Below are positions 1 to 7,939 of a stretch of DNA of 64,000 nt, one piece after another. The position numbers were made by a program, and so were the translations under genes. The notes below the pieces were generated by a model. The model was given only the letters and a program-made list of their open reading frames with translations. It was not told the DNA's origin and did not search any database. Within the stretch, counting starts at the first letter, position 1, and each line of letters starts with the position of its first letter. This stretch comes from Clostridioides mangenotii TR (lineage in GTDB: Bacteria; Bacillota; Clostridia; Peptostreptococcales; Peptostreptococcaceae): contig NZ_AXUS01000002.1 of NCBI RefSeq assembly GCF_000498755.1, positions 1 through 64,000 of the forward strand, given 5' to 3'.

Positions 1-4
1 TACA

Positions 5-55
5 AAATAGGCCAAACTAAAAAGCGATTTTTTACTTAGTTAGTTTGGCCTATTT
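5..55 (-). terminator. Intrinsic terminator of the DUF2975/XRE operon
   Basis: A perfect 16-bp inverted repeat (5-20 and 40-55) encloses a 19-base loop and lies just after the stop codon of the XRE gene. On the minus strand it is followed by a short T-run. It can act as the operon terminator and could also stop transcription entering from the left. Confidence 0.75.
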
Positions 56-61
56 AAATTG

Positions 62-301
62 TTATTTATAATTTTCTTCAACTTCCTCAATCTCTTCATC
101 TTCTATATATTCAAGTATATCAGCAGGCTGACAGTCTAAAGCCTTACATATTTCATTCAATGTTGAAAACCTAATAGCTTTGGCTTTATTAGTTTTCAGT
201 ATAGATAAGTTAGCATTGGTAATATCAACCTTTTCTGCTAAATCTTTTAGAGATATTTTTCTTTTTGCCATTATTACATCTAAGTTAACTAAAATTGCCA
301 T
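62..301 (-). CDS. XRE-family small transcriptional regulator (YozG-like)
   Basis: A 79-aa helix-turn-helix protein of the Cro/CI type. The HTH spans about residues 10-65, with recognition-helix residues around ITNANLSILKTNKAKAI, followed by an acidic C-terminal tail. It probably binds the operator of its own operon. The ATG is preceded by an AGGAGGA ribosome site. It lies 11 bases after the stop of a DUF2975 membrane protein, the usual partner of this regulator family in Firmicutes. The target genes are unknown, and autoregulation is an inference from the operon structure and the upstream dyad. Confidence 0.85.
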   Translation of the reverse strand: MAILVNLDVIMAKRKISLKDLAEKVDITNANLSILKTNKAKAIRFSTLNEICKALDCQPADILEYIEDEEIEEVEENYK

Positions 302-312
302 AATATCTCCTC

Positions 313-756
313 CTAAACAGTTAAATCATTTTCTTCTTTTAACTTAATCGCTTTATTAAATACTTCAGCTATTACAAAACAAACTGAAGCAATAATAAAA
401 TATATAAGTTTATCTGGTGTTAGCCCATAGTTTCCAAATGACATCATCATCATAGATTGCTGTCTAATCGGCTGTAAAAGTATAAATACTGCATTTGCAG
501 TTAATATATATCCCACGAGTTTGAGTCTTCTCACATTATCTTTAACAAAAGGATCTTCGTCAATATTATAAAGAATTTTTACTAAATTCAATACTAAAAC
601 AAACGAACCTATAAAATATATTATACCGATCAATAATGAAGCAATTTTACTTATACTTAATCCAGTAGTAAAAAGTTGGTATAGGTTGAATATTAATAAT
701 AATGCTCCTACAATTGGTATAAATAGCAAGAAAAAGTTTAATATTACTGATAACAT
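313..756 (-). CDS. DUF2975 family membrane protein, N-terminus probably frameshifted
   Basis: This 147-aa hydrophobic protein has about four membrane segments and the DUF2975 pattern. It precedes and is probably co-transcribed with the XRE regulator. The only in-frame ATG (756) has no ribosome site. A good GAGGAG (789-794) sits before a GTG at 779 in another frame. That GTG frame would join this ORF if the A6 run at 763-768 (T6 in the mRNA sense) had one more base, giving an N-terminus starting MKTSFFRN. Either a homopolymer base is missing or translation is weak. The role of the family is unknown; a membrane sensor for the regulator is a guess. Confidence 0.75.
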   Translation of the reverse strand: MLSVILNFFLLFIPIVGALLLIFNLYQLFTTGLSISKIASLLIGIIYFIGSFVLVLNLVKILYNIDEDPFVKDNVRRLKLVGYILTANAVFILLQPIRQQSMMMMSFGNYGLTPDKLIYFIIASVCFVIAEVFNKAIKLKEENDLTV

Positions 757-794
757 ATTTCTAAAAAACTAGTTTTCACAAATATCATCTCCTC

Positions 795-812
795 AACATA
801 ATTCGTTATGTT
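795..812. promoter_or_regulatory. Dyad AACATAA-TTCG-TTATGTT, candidate XRE operator
   Basis: A perfect 7-bp inverted repeat with a 4-base spacer lies directly upstream of the GAGGAG ribosome site of the DUF2975/XRE operon. Its place next to the start region fits an autoregulatory operator, or a small 5'-UTR hairpin. Binding is inferred, not shown. Confidence 0.4.
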
Positions 813-867
813 AATAATAGCAGATTTTTTATTGTTTTTCAATAATTTTATATTGTTTTTTAATATT

Positions 868-927
868 TAATCATTGTATTACCATTAGTATATAATTAAA
901 TTCAATGCATATATAATACAATGATTA
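868..927. repeat. 14-bp inverted repeat in AT-rich intergenic region
   Basis: A perfect 14-bp inverted repeat (868-881 and 914-927) encloses 32 bases between the DUF6873-type gene and the DUF2975 operon. It may be a terminator for the minus-strand gene that ends at 950 or a regulator site. There is no clear U-tract, so its function is open. Confidence 0.4.
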
Positions 928-949
928 GAAATAAATAAATTAAATATTA

Positions 950-1705
950 TCATTCCTTTGTCATAATAGGTACCAACGAACCTAAATCAAGCAGATCCTC
1001 TTTTCCAAGCACAACTATTTTTTTATTTTTCCCATCCAAAAATAACTTAATATCATCGAAGCTAGGATGTTTTCTAACATCTCCAAAGAAAGCTAATTTG
1101 TCATTTGATATAAGTCCCGAACATCCACCGATAAAACCATAATTCATATCAAAAAGTTCAATATAGCCTGGTTCAATTAACAAACAATCTATTTCAGTCT
1201 CATTGACCTTATTGTAAATCCCCTTATCAGATGTAATTACAGATTTATCGTCAACTATACAAATTGAGCATTTCGTATAACCCTGCTCTACATTTATCTT
1301 TTTAAGTCCCTTATTGTCAATAAACTCTATAATTTTTTTATCAGTATGCTTAAAGTTATGTATAGCATAATCTCCCACAATAGCTACATTATAAGCTATA
1401 TCGTGTGGATATTTACCTTTTAGCCTAGTTTCACCTTTAATTACATTGAATTTGTATTTTTTAAGTAAACTTTCATAACGATTATACATACTTGGCTCTA
1501 CAACAATATCGCCATTGCCTAAATTGCAAATACAAATATCTGGGTGGCAGTTAATACTTTCATTTACTCCATCACATCCGATTGTTTTTATTAACTCAAT
1601 ATTTCTTCTCGATAAATCTTCTTCCATACTTTTGGGCAATCTCTTATCGACTAATGCTAAAGCCAAAGTACCCTCAACTACAAAAGGCTTTTTTGTAAAC
1701 TTCAT
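950..1705 (-). CDS. DUF6873-like protein, pentein (guanidine-modifying enzyme) fold
   Basis: This 251-aa protein resembles the clostridial DUF6873 family, thought to have the pentein fold of arginine deiminase and DDAH. Visible signatures are repeated blocks: CHPDICICNLGNGDIVVEP near residue 53, a central GYTKCSICIVDD block, and GFIGGCSGLI near residue 190. A cysteine in the last block could be a nucleophile, but this is inference. No substrate is known. GGGGGGAAGGA precedes the ATG. It appears to be monocistronic and lies downstream of degV on the same strand. Confidence 0.6.
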   Translation of the reverse strand: MKFTKKPFVVEGTLALALVDKRLPKSMEEDLSRRNIELIKTIGCDGVNESINCHPDICICNLGNGDIVVEPSMYNRYESLLKKYKFNVIKGETRLKGKYPHDIAYNVAIVGDYAIHNFKHTDKKIIEFIDNKGLKKINVEQGYTKCSICIVDDKSVITSDKGIYNKVNETEIDCLLIEPGYIELFDMNYGFIGGCSGLISNDKLAFFGDVRKHPSFDDIKLFLDGKNKKIVVLGKEDLLDLGSLVPIMTKE

Positions 1706-1754
1706 CTTCTAATCCTTCCCCCCATCTCAAAAGTATTATCTAAAATTTAAATAA

Positions 1755-1822
1755 AAAAGATGATACATTGCAAATAACGCATCTAAATAAAATGCCTAAA
1801 AGCTGTATATCATCCATCTTTT
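1755..1822 (-). terminator. Probable terminator after degV
   Basis: An imperfect inverted repeat pairs AAAGATGATACA near 1757 with TGTATATCATCCATCTTT near 1803-1820, just downstream of the degV stop on the minus strand. The long loop makes this a moderate call. Confidence 0.4.
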
Positions 1823-1838
1823 AATTATATAATTTTCA

Positions 1839-2687
1839 TTATTTGGCTCTCTTACATATAACCCCAGTAACTCCTGGGCCTGAATGCGCCCCTATACAAG
1901 ATCCTATTTGGAAGAACATTATTTCTTTTGGATTAAATTTCTCTGTTAACATTTTTGTAAGTTGTTCTTTTTCCTTAATATCATCGCTGTATCCTATATT
2001 AACAACTTGGTCTGATAGATCGCTTCCACAATTTTCTTCTATTATCTCTAAAATTTTAGAAATGACGTTTTTCTTTCCTCTAACTTGAGATGCTTGAGAA
2101 ACAAGTCCATCTTTAACTTCAAGTATTGGTTTAATGCTTAAAATATTACCTATTGAAGCTTTTGTAGAAGAAATTCTTCCTCCCTTTTGTAGATGATCTA
2201 ATGTATCTACAGAGAAAATAACAAAAGTTTCATCACGTAAGATTTCTAGTGCTGATATTATTTCTTCAATACTTTTACCTTCAGATAAAAGTCTACCTGC
2301 TTCTTTTACTAAAATACCTGCCCCAAAAGATACAGAGTTGGAATCAAATGCGTATATATTGCCTTCTAAATCCCCTTTTGCCATTATTGCGCTTTGGTAT
2401 GTACCTGTAGCTGCAGCCGAACCAGCTATATAAAGAATGTCTTTTCCTTCTTCTATATATTTTTCAAAGACTTCTTTAAATTGTGCATAGGTAATTTGAG
2501 AAGTCTTCGCATAAGTGTCTTTTTCCCTAAGTTTTTTGTAAAATTCATCACCTGTTATATCTACTCGATCTCTATACTCATGTCCATCTAAGATAACCGT
2601 TAGTGGCATAAGATCTATGTCATATTTTTTAAGTATATCATCTGGAACATCGGATAAACTATCACATATTATTTTAATGTTGCTCAT
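1839..2687 (-). CDS. DegV family fatty-acid-binding protein
   Basis: This 282-aa protein matches the DegV family in full length. It has the N-terminal IICDSLSDVP motif (about residues 5-14), AKTSQIT around residue 59, GSAAATGTYQSA around residue 88, and the C-terminal IGAHSGPGVTGV motif. Family members bind a fatty acid and serve, as FakB proteins, in exogenous fatty-acid phosphorylation with FakA. Which lipid this one binds cannot be read from the sequence, and no fakA is in the window. AAAGGAGAT precedes the ATG. Confidence 0.93.
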   Translation of the reverse strand: MSNIKIICDSLSDVPDDILKKYDIDLMPLTVILDGHEYRDRVDITGDEFYKKLREKDTYAKTSQITYAQFKEVFEKYIEEGKDILYIAGSAAATGTYQSAIMAKGDLEGNIYAFDSNSVSFGAGILVKEAGRLLSEGKSIEEIISALEILRDETFVIFSVDTLDHLQKGGRISSTKASIGNILSIKPILEVKDGLVSQASQVRGKKNVISKILEIIEENCGSDLSDQVVNIGYSDDIKEKEQLTKMLTEKFNPKEIMFFQIGSCIGAHSGPGVTGVICKRAK

Positions 2688-2723
2688 TTGATATCTCCTT
2701 TCTAAACGAATTTATAATTTAAA

Positions 2724-3194
2724 TTATCTTAAATCTGGATACCCTAATTGTCTAAGTGCTTCGTAAGCTACAATAGCAACTGCATTTGATAAATTAAGAG
2801 ATCTCGCTTTTTCTATATTTAGCATAGGAACTCTTATACATCCCTCTTTATTTTCTTTCAACAAAGACTCTGGTAATCCTTTTGTTTCTTTGCCAAACAC
2901 TATAAAACACTCATCCTCATAATCAACTTCTGAGTGGTTTTTATCAGCTTTTGTTGTCGAAAAGAAAAATTTTCCTTCTGGGAATTTAGCCTGTAATTCT
3001 TCAAAGCTATTGTAATATTGTATATTAGCTATATCCCAATAGTCAAGTCCAGAGCGCTTTAAGTGTTTATCATCTAAAGAAAATCCAAGTGGTTTGATTA
3101 AATGAAGCGTAGAACCTGTTGCAGCACAAGTTCTAATTATGTTTCCTGTATTTTGTGGTATTTCTGGTTCAACTAAAACTATATTTAATGACAT
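2724..3194 (-). CDS. trmL: tRNA (cytidine(34)-2'-O)-methyltransferase TrmL
   Basis: A SPOUT-fold enzyme of 156 aa that 2'-O-methylates the wobble base of certain leucine tRNAs with S-adenosylmethionine. The N-terminal VLVEPEIPQNTGNIIRTCAA, the central FGKETKGLPESLL and the C-terminal RSLNLSNAVAIVAYEALRQL form the knotted cofactor site. The start is set at the ATG at 3194, because AGGAGGA lies six bases upstream. An in-frame codon at 3218 would add eight residues without a ribosome site. Confidence 0.95.
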   Translation of the reverse strand: MSLNIVLVEPEIPQNTGNIIRTCAATGSTLHLIKPLGFSLDDKHLKRSGLDYWDIANIQYYNSFEELQAKFPEGKFFFSTTKADKNHSEVDYEDECFIVFGKETKGLPESLLKENKEGCIRVPMLNIEKARSLNLSNAVAIVAYEALRQLGYPDLR

Positions 3195-3390
3195 TCTTCC
3201 TCCTAAATAATAAAACAATTAATTAATATATAATATATAAGTTCATGTAGGAAATCTTTAATAGTGTTTATTCCTATATCAAAAATTTCAACTAGTAATA
3301 TTATAACAGAAAAATCCTCCACTAAAAATAAAACTTAATTTAAAGTTCACCATTAACTATTTATTTCTTTAATTTCGTCATCTATTTTTA

Positions 3391-4041
3391 TTACTTATTA
3401 ATTTCTTTGTAGAAATTACAGTACTCAGTTATATTGCATTCTTCACATTCTGGTTTTCTAGCTTTACATATTCTTCTTCCGTGAAAAATTATTGTATGAT
3501 GCGACTTTGACCATCTTTCTTTTGGAATAGCCTTCATAAGTGCAAACTCTGTCTTCTCAGGAGTCGGCTCATCTACAATACCAATTCTATTAGCGACTCT
3601 AAAAACATGAGTATCGACTGCTATAGCTGGTTGTCCAAAAGCATTGCTTAAAACTACTCCTGCAGTCTTTCTCCCTACCCCTGGAAGTTTAATTAATTCT
3701 TCTAGAGTTTCTGGAACTTCACCACTGTAGTTTTCACATATTTGTATAGAAGTATCTTTTATTTTCTGTGATTTACTTTTGTAAAGACCACAAGTCTTTA
3801 TTTCTTCACTAATCTCTTCTAAGTTAAGTTTTGCAAATGCTTCTGGCGTATTATATTTTTTAAACATTTCAGCTGTCACCTTGTTTACCCTAACATCAGT
3901 ACATTGAGCAGAAAGTATTGTTGCTATTAAAAGCTCAAATGCTGTAGTGTAGTTTAACTCACATTCAGCATCTGGGTATAGCTCTTCTAATTTATCTAAT
4001 ATCGTATTTACATCTTTTTTATTTTTCGTTCTTTTTTTCAT
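3391..4041 (-). CDS. nth: Endonuclease III (DNA glycosylase/AP lyase)
   Basis: A base-excision repair enzyme that removes oxidized pyrimidines and cleaves at the abasic site. The 216-aa length is typical. The helix-hairpin-helix LPGVGRKTAGVV carries the catalytic Lys (about 125), and VDTHVFRV carries the catalytic Asp (about 143). The C-terminus has the 4Fe-4S ligand pattern C-x6-C-x2-C-x5-C (CKARKPECEECNITEYC). It begins MKKRTKNKKD, a basic N-terminus. It is probably transcribed alone, between trmL and the LonB-like gene. Confidence 0.97.
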   Translation of the reverse strand: MKKRTKNKKDVNTILDKLEELYPDAECELNYTTAFELLIATILSAQCTDVRVNKVTAEMFKKYNTPEAFAKLNLEEISEEIKTCGLYKSKSQKIKDTSIQICENYSGEVPETLEELIKLPGVGRKTAGVVLSNAFGQPAIAVDTHVFRVANRIGIVDEPTPEKTEFALMKAIPKERWSKSHHTIIFHGRRICKARKPECEECNITEYCNFYKEINK

Positions 4042-4104
4042 ATATAATCATCTCCATTTTTACCATTCACATATAAAATACCTTAAAATACATATATCAA
4101 ACAT

Positions 4105-4137
4105 AAAAAGCAAAAACTATATAAGTCTTTGCTTTTT
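4105..4137 (-). terminator. Intrinsic terminator after the LonB-like gene
   Basis: A 10-bp stem (4105-4114 with 4128-4137) lies about 55 bases after the stop of the protease C-terminal ORF on the minus strand, with AT-rich flanks. Confidence 0.6.
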
Positions 4138-4190
4138 ATTATACAATAAATACTAGATAATTTATGTTTAATTAGTATTTTAAATGAGAT

Positions 4191-4727
4191 TTAATTTTTT
4201 TCCTTAGGCTTAGTTTGAATTTTGCTAAAGCTTTGAAGTTTATTCTTTACTTTTTCTTTGACTTTATCAAACTTTGTATCAGTCAATATCTCAAATGCCT
4301 CTTCAACCCTCTCTACTGTATGAATCTTAAATCTACCTAATTTTATTTCTTCGTTTAATTCATCTGAGAGTACAAGATTTTTAAAGTTTTGTTTTGGAAT
4401 AATCACTCCTTGGCCCTCTACTAATCCCTTAATTTTACAGATTGTGTAAAAACCTTCCACCTTTTCACTTATTCCTCCGACAACTTGTATATCTCCTTTT
4501 TGGTTTATAGATCCTGTTACTGCTAAATTTTGTTTTATAGGTATATCGCTAAGTGACGAAAGGAGTGCATAAAGCTCAGCAGATGAAGCACTATCACCGT
4601 CAACCCCTCCATAATTTTGCTCAAAACATATATATGCATTTATCGAAAGTACAAAATCTTGAGCAAAGTTTTCAGATAGATATCCTCCTAAAATCAATAT
4701 TCCCTTATTGTGGATAGATCCACTCAT
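4191..4727 (-). CDS. LonB-like ATP-dependent protease, C-terminal proteolytic part (frameshifted)
   Basis: This 178-aa segment is the Lon S16 protease domain. It carries the catalytic Ser in GGVDGDSASSAELYAL and the catalytic Lys in GGISEKVEGFY, so the active site is intact. The codons upstream of its ATG, reading GNKGIVNIEREVD, continue the protein in the same frame as this ORF. The ATPase part ends in a different frame at 4751. One missing base near 4768-4769 separates the halves. In the intact family these are one polypeptide of about 750 aa (AAA_32 plus Lon C-terminal domain). Confidence 0.88.
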   Translation of the reverse strand: MSGSIHNKGILILGGYLSENFAQDFVLSINAYICFEQNYGGVDGDSASSAELYALLSSLSDIPIKQNLAVTGSINQKGDIQVVGGISEKVEGFYTICKIKGLVEGQGVIIPKQNFKNLVLSDELNEEIKLGRFKIHTVERVEEAFEILTDTKFDKVKEKVKNKLQSFSKIQTKPKEKN

Positions 4728-4750
4728 GTCTACTTCTCTTTCAATATTTA

Positions 4751-6442
4751 CTATTCCCTTATTTCCTGGCTAGTAGTAACTGTTATTCTCGAAGGTCTTC
4801 CAAATGAGTACTCACCTGTATTTAGTACAGATAGCCCATTGATTACACCAACTCTTGATCCACTAGTTTCTATTAATGTAAACTCTTCTGATACAGATTC
4901 ATTCATCTTATGTTCAATTCTGCTTATTCTATCTTTTTTATTTTTTATAGCTTTATTTATATCATCTTTTTTAATATATTTATACTCAGAATTTTTTGCA
5001 ATTGCATCTGACTCAATTAATATTTCATCTATTTTATCAAGTTTAGTAGAAATCTTTCCATTATCACCCACGAGCTTTATACAGTGTTTTATTACCTCAG
5101 AAACCGCATCATACTCAAGATGTTTTAGGTCATTTTCTTTACATTTTAATGCAATATACTGAGCTATCAGATCTTCGCTTTCTTCAGTATTTTCTATATT
5201 ATCATCGAAGTCTACTAAAACTTTAAAGTAACTTTTAAAATCTTGTTCATGTCTATATAAAGTATTGTATATCTGCTTATTCCCAATTAAAATTATCTTT
5301 AAATCTAGTTGCATACTCTGTGGTTTAAGCGATGTCTGAGTCTCTAATTCAATAGACTGTGATCTTAATGTTCTCTTTAACATCTCCCATGAAGTTGCAT
5401 TTCTAAAAAGATGATCTGAATGTAAAATTAGATATCCTCCATTTGCCTTTTGTATAGATCCTGGAAGTAATTTTGTAAAATCTGTCTTCATATTTCCATT
5501 TGAATAATCATATTCAGCTCTACCAAATAAATTTAATGGAGTCGGATTTAATTCTGTTACTACTGGTCTAGAATTACTATCTTTCATTTCAGAATTATCT
5601 ATAAATAAATTAACTTTATACTTTTTAAAGAAATCTTTTTCTAATTTTGGCTTAGAAGCATCTACATCTACATATATTAAATCCATATCCTTTATAATTT
5701 CCTTACTGTAATTATCTAAGAAAATACATACGCTATTATCACCTTTATATTTTTCTTTAAGAGATTCTATAAGGGGATTTATAATGTATTCAGCAATCTG
5801 TTTCTCAAGCTTTGAAACTGCTTTCTCTGAAGATTCCTCTAGTTCTTTTAATTTGTATACAACTTGTAAAGACATCTTTTCAAGCTTTTTCTTATTCTTT
5901 TCAAATTCTACTTCATTAAACTCTTCACTATTCTCTTCTTCTTCCTCATGTTTTGGTAGAAATACTATTCCTGAGCTAGTATTTTTTAGGATAAATCCCA
6001 TATCCTCACCATATTTTTTTATCTTTTTTAACAAATGTTCCTTTTTATTTTCGTACTCTTCCAAAAGCTCAGATTTACCTAATTCAAAACCTTCACTGTC
6101 GAATATACTATTCAGTTCTTCCAAAATATTCTCTAATAAACCTTCAATATCATCCTTAAACTCTTTGCCTTTGCCCGGATCAAATTTTGAAATCATAGGC
6201 TCTCTAGGATTTTTGAAATTATATAGATAACACCAGTCTCTAAATTTATTTACAACTGGTGTCTGCTTTTCAATCATCTTCAAGACATATCTACTTTTAC
6301 CTAAACCTGGTTCGCCAGCAACATATATATTATAAGTAGGATTATCAACTTTCAAACCCAGCTCAATAGCTTTTTCTGCTCTTTTCTGACTTAAAATGTC
6401 ATCAGATGGTTTTATTTCGGATGTGTTATTATATTTTAACAT
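4751..6442 (-). CDS. LonB-like ATP-dependent protease, N-terminal ATPase part (frameshifted)
   Basis: This 563-aa AAA-family segment has a Walker A motif (VAGEPGLGKSRY, about residues 41-52), a long acidic coiled-coil insert (about 130-240) and sensor-like LKIILIGNKQIY. It ends GRPSRITVTTSQEIRE and then TAG. Homologues continue directly into the protease domain, which is found in the shifted frame just downstream. The start has GGAGGTTGGTTT before the ATG. The role in the family is ATP-dependent proteolysis; cellular targets are unknown. It is either a recent pseudogene or a sequencing error. Confidence 0.88.
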   Translation of the reverse strand: MLKYNNTSEIKPSDDILSQKRAEKAIELGLKVDNPTYNIYVAGEPGLGKSRYVLKMIEKQTPVVNKFRDWCYLYNFKNPREPMISKFDPGKGKEFKDDIEGLLENILEELNSIFDSEGFELGKSELLEEYENKKEHLLKKIKKYGEDMGFILKNTSSGIVFLPKHEEEEENSEEFNEVEFEKNKKKLEKMSLQVVYKLKELEESSEKAVSKLEKQIAEYIINPLIESLKEKYKGDNSVCIFLDNYSKEIIKDMDLIYVDVDASKPKLEKDFFKKYKVNLFIDNSEMKDSNSRPVVTELNPTPLNLFGRAEYDYSNGNMKTDFTKLLPGSIQKANGGYLILHSDHLFRNATSWEMLKRTLRSQSIELETQTSLKPQSMQLDLKIILIGNKQIYNTLYRHEQDFKSYFKVLVDFDDNIENTEESEDLIAQYIALKCKENDLKHLEYDAVSEVIKHCIKLVGDNGKISTKLDKIDEILIESDAIAKNSEYKYIKKDDINKAIKNKKDRISRIEHKMNESVSEEFTLIETSGSRVGVINGLSVLNTGEYSFGRPSRITVTTSQEIRE

Positions 6443-6532
6443 AAACCAACCTCCCTATTTGCTTCTCTAATATGTTATGTTTTTTAACATATAAATGTTA
6501 AGCAAATGGAAGGCATTAAGTTTCTCTATAAG

Positions 6533-7429
6533 TTATTCATCTGATAAAATATCCATATTTCTAATTATTATTCCTTTGCCTCTCCAGCTAAATGCTCTGT
6601 CCCCATACTTTCTTTTAAATTCCCTATTGGAAAGTTCACTTATATCACCGCGATTTAAATTTACTATTAAATTATTATTAAATTCATCGATATTTGTCTT
6701 CTTTATATCTTTATTGTGTGGGCATACTTCTTGGCAAATATCACAACCGAATACTTTATCGCTCTTTTTTAATATATTCTGTTCTTCTTCTGACAAGTTC
6801 CCTTTTTTTTGTGTAATATAAGATAAACACTTAGTTGGATTTATCTTATAATTTCCTAATATAACATTTCCCGGACAATATTTTACGCATTTTCCACAAT
6901 TAATACAAGTTTTCAGCAAAGGCTTATCTACAGCAAATTCAAAATTATTTACAATGTATCCAATAAACACATAGGACCCAAATTCATCAGTTATAATACT
7001 ATTGTTTATACCATAATAACCTATCCCTGAAAGATAGGCTAAATATCTATCAACAAGTGGTCCATTATCAGCAAATACCTTGTATTCAAAATTCTCAACT
7101 TCATCATTTATTCTTTTGCACAGATTATTTAACATATTTCTTACTACTATATGGTAGTCTAAACCATAACAGTACTTTGATATATTTGAATTCTCAAATT
7201 CCCCAACATAATATGGAAAAGCGCACACTATAATAGATTTTGCATCATCCATTATAAGCTTTGGGTCTATTCTCTTTAAAATATCTGATTCTTCAAGACC
7301 TGTATTTAAATTGTTAAATGCTCTGTATTCAAGTAATTCTTTAAGGTTTTCGCTTTTATCAACTCCAGCAACACCAACAGTTTTGATACCTATTGTGTTA
7401 CATATTGATTTAAGTCTCTCACTATTCAT
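6533..7429 (-). CDS. queG: Epoxyqueuosine reductase QueG
   Basis: This 298-aa enzyme catalyses the last step of queuosine biosynthesis in tRNA, reducing epoxyqueuosine with a cobalamin cofactor and two 4Fe-4S clusters. The clusters are visible as CINCGKCVKYCPGNVI (about residues 175-190) and CDICQEVCPHN (about 228-238). The C-terminus ends with YGDRAFSWRGKGIIIRN, a conserved QueG segment. The C-terminal HEAT-repeat extension of longer homologues is absent, as in many clostridial forms. GGGG precedes the ATG. Confidence 0.92.
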   Translation of the reverse strand: MNSERLKSICNTIGIKTVGVAGVDKSENLKELLEYRAFNNLNTGLEESDILKRIDPKLIMDDAKSIIVCAFPYYVGEFENSNISKYCYGLDYHIVVRNMLNNLCKRINDEVENFEYKVFADNGPLVDRYLAYLSGIGYYGINNSIITDEFGSYVFIGYIVNNFEFAVDKPLLKTCINCGKCVKYCPGNVILGNYKINPTKCLSYITQKKGNLSEEEQNILKKSDKVFGCDICQEVCPHNKDIKKTNIDEFNNNLIVNLNRGDISELSNREFKRKYGDRAFSWRGKGIIIRNMDILSDE

Positions 7430-7504
7430 TACATTACCCCTATATAAATTTGATTTTTATTAACTTCACCACTATAATAAATATAGCATAGGAAGGTGAT
7501 AAAT

Positions 7505-7909
7505 TTGATAAAAATAACTATTCCTGGAAGACCTATAAGTAAATCCAACTTTAAATTACAAAATGTAAATGGACAAGCATGGATGCCTTCCAAAGGTAAA
7601 CATTCTAGATATTTAGCTTATGAAAATATGATTGCTGGGTATATAAACAAGGAATATCAAGGAGAAACAATTGAAGAAAATATTATTACTGTATTGAAAT
7701 TGTATTTTCCTGACAAACGAATGGGAGATCTACACAACTATCCGAAAAGTATATGCGATGGAATTGAGAAAAGTGGTATTATAAAAAATGATAAACAGTT
7801 AAAACCAGTATTGATGTTTGATTTTATAGATAAGGATAATCCGCGTGTAGAGATAGAACTTTACCCTATTTCTAAGTATGATGTAAGTTACAACATAACA
7901 AAGAAATAG
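7505..7909 (+). CDS. RusA-like Holliday junction resolvase family protein
   Basis: This small protein of about 134 aa matches the RusA endonuclease fold. It has an N-terminal ITIPGRPISKSN strand and the metal-binding acidic cluster in RMGDLHNYPKSICDGIEKSG followed by IIKNDKQL, corresponding to the three catalytic aspartates. AGGTGAT lies at a good distance before a TTG at 7505; a GTG at 7496 overlaps the ribosome site and is less likely. RusA genes are usually phage-borne, but no phage genes adjoin this one. It is a stand-alone gene, divergent from queG. Confidence 0.78.
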   Translation: MIKITIPGRPISKSNFKLQNVNGQAWMPSKGKHSRYLAYENMIAGYINKEYQGETIEENIITVLKLYFPDKRMGDLHNYPKSICDGIEKSGIIKNDKQLKPVLMFDFIDKDNPRVEIELYPISKYDVSYNITKK

Positions 7910-7939
7910 GGCATTTGTCCTTTTATTTTATTAAACTGA

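Noticed and set aside
4191-6442. Programmed ribosomal frameshift in the LonB-like gene
   Set aside because: No slippery heptamer or downstream structure was seen at the junction; a missing base explains it more simply.
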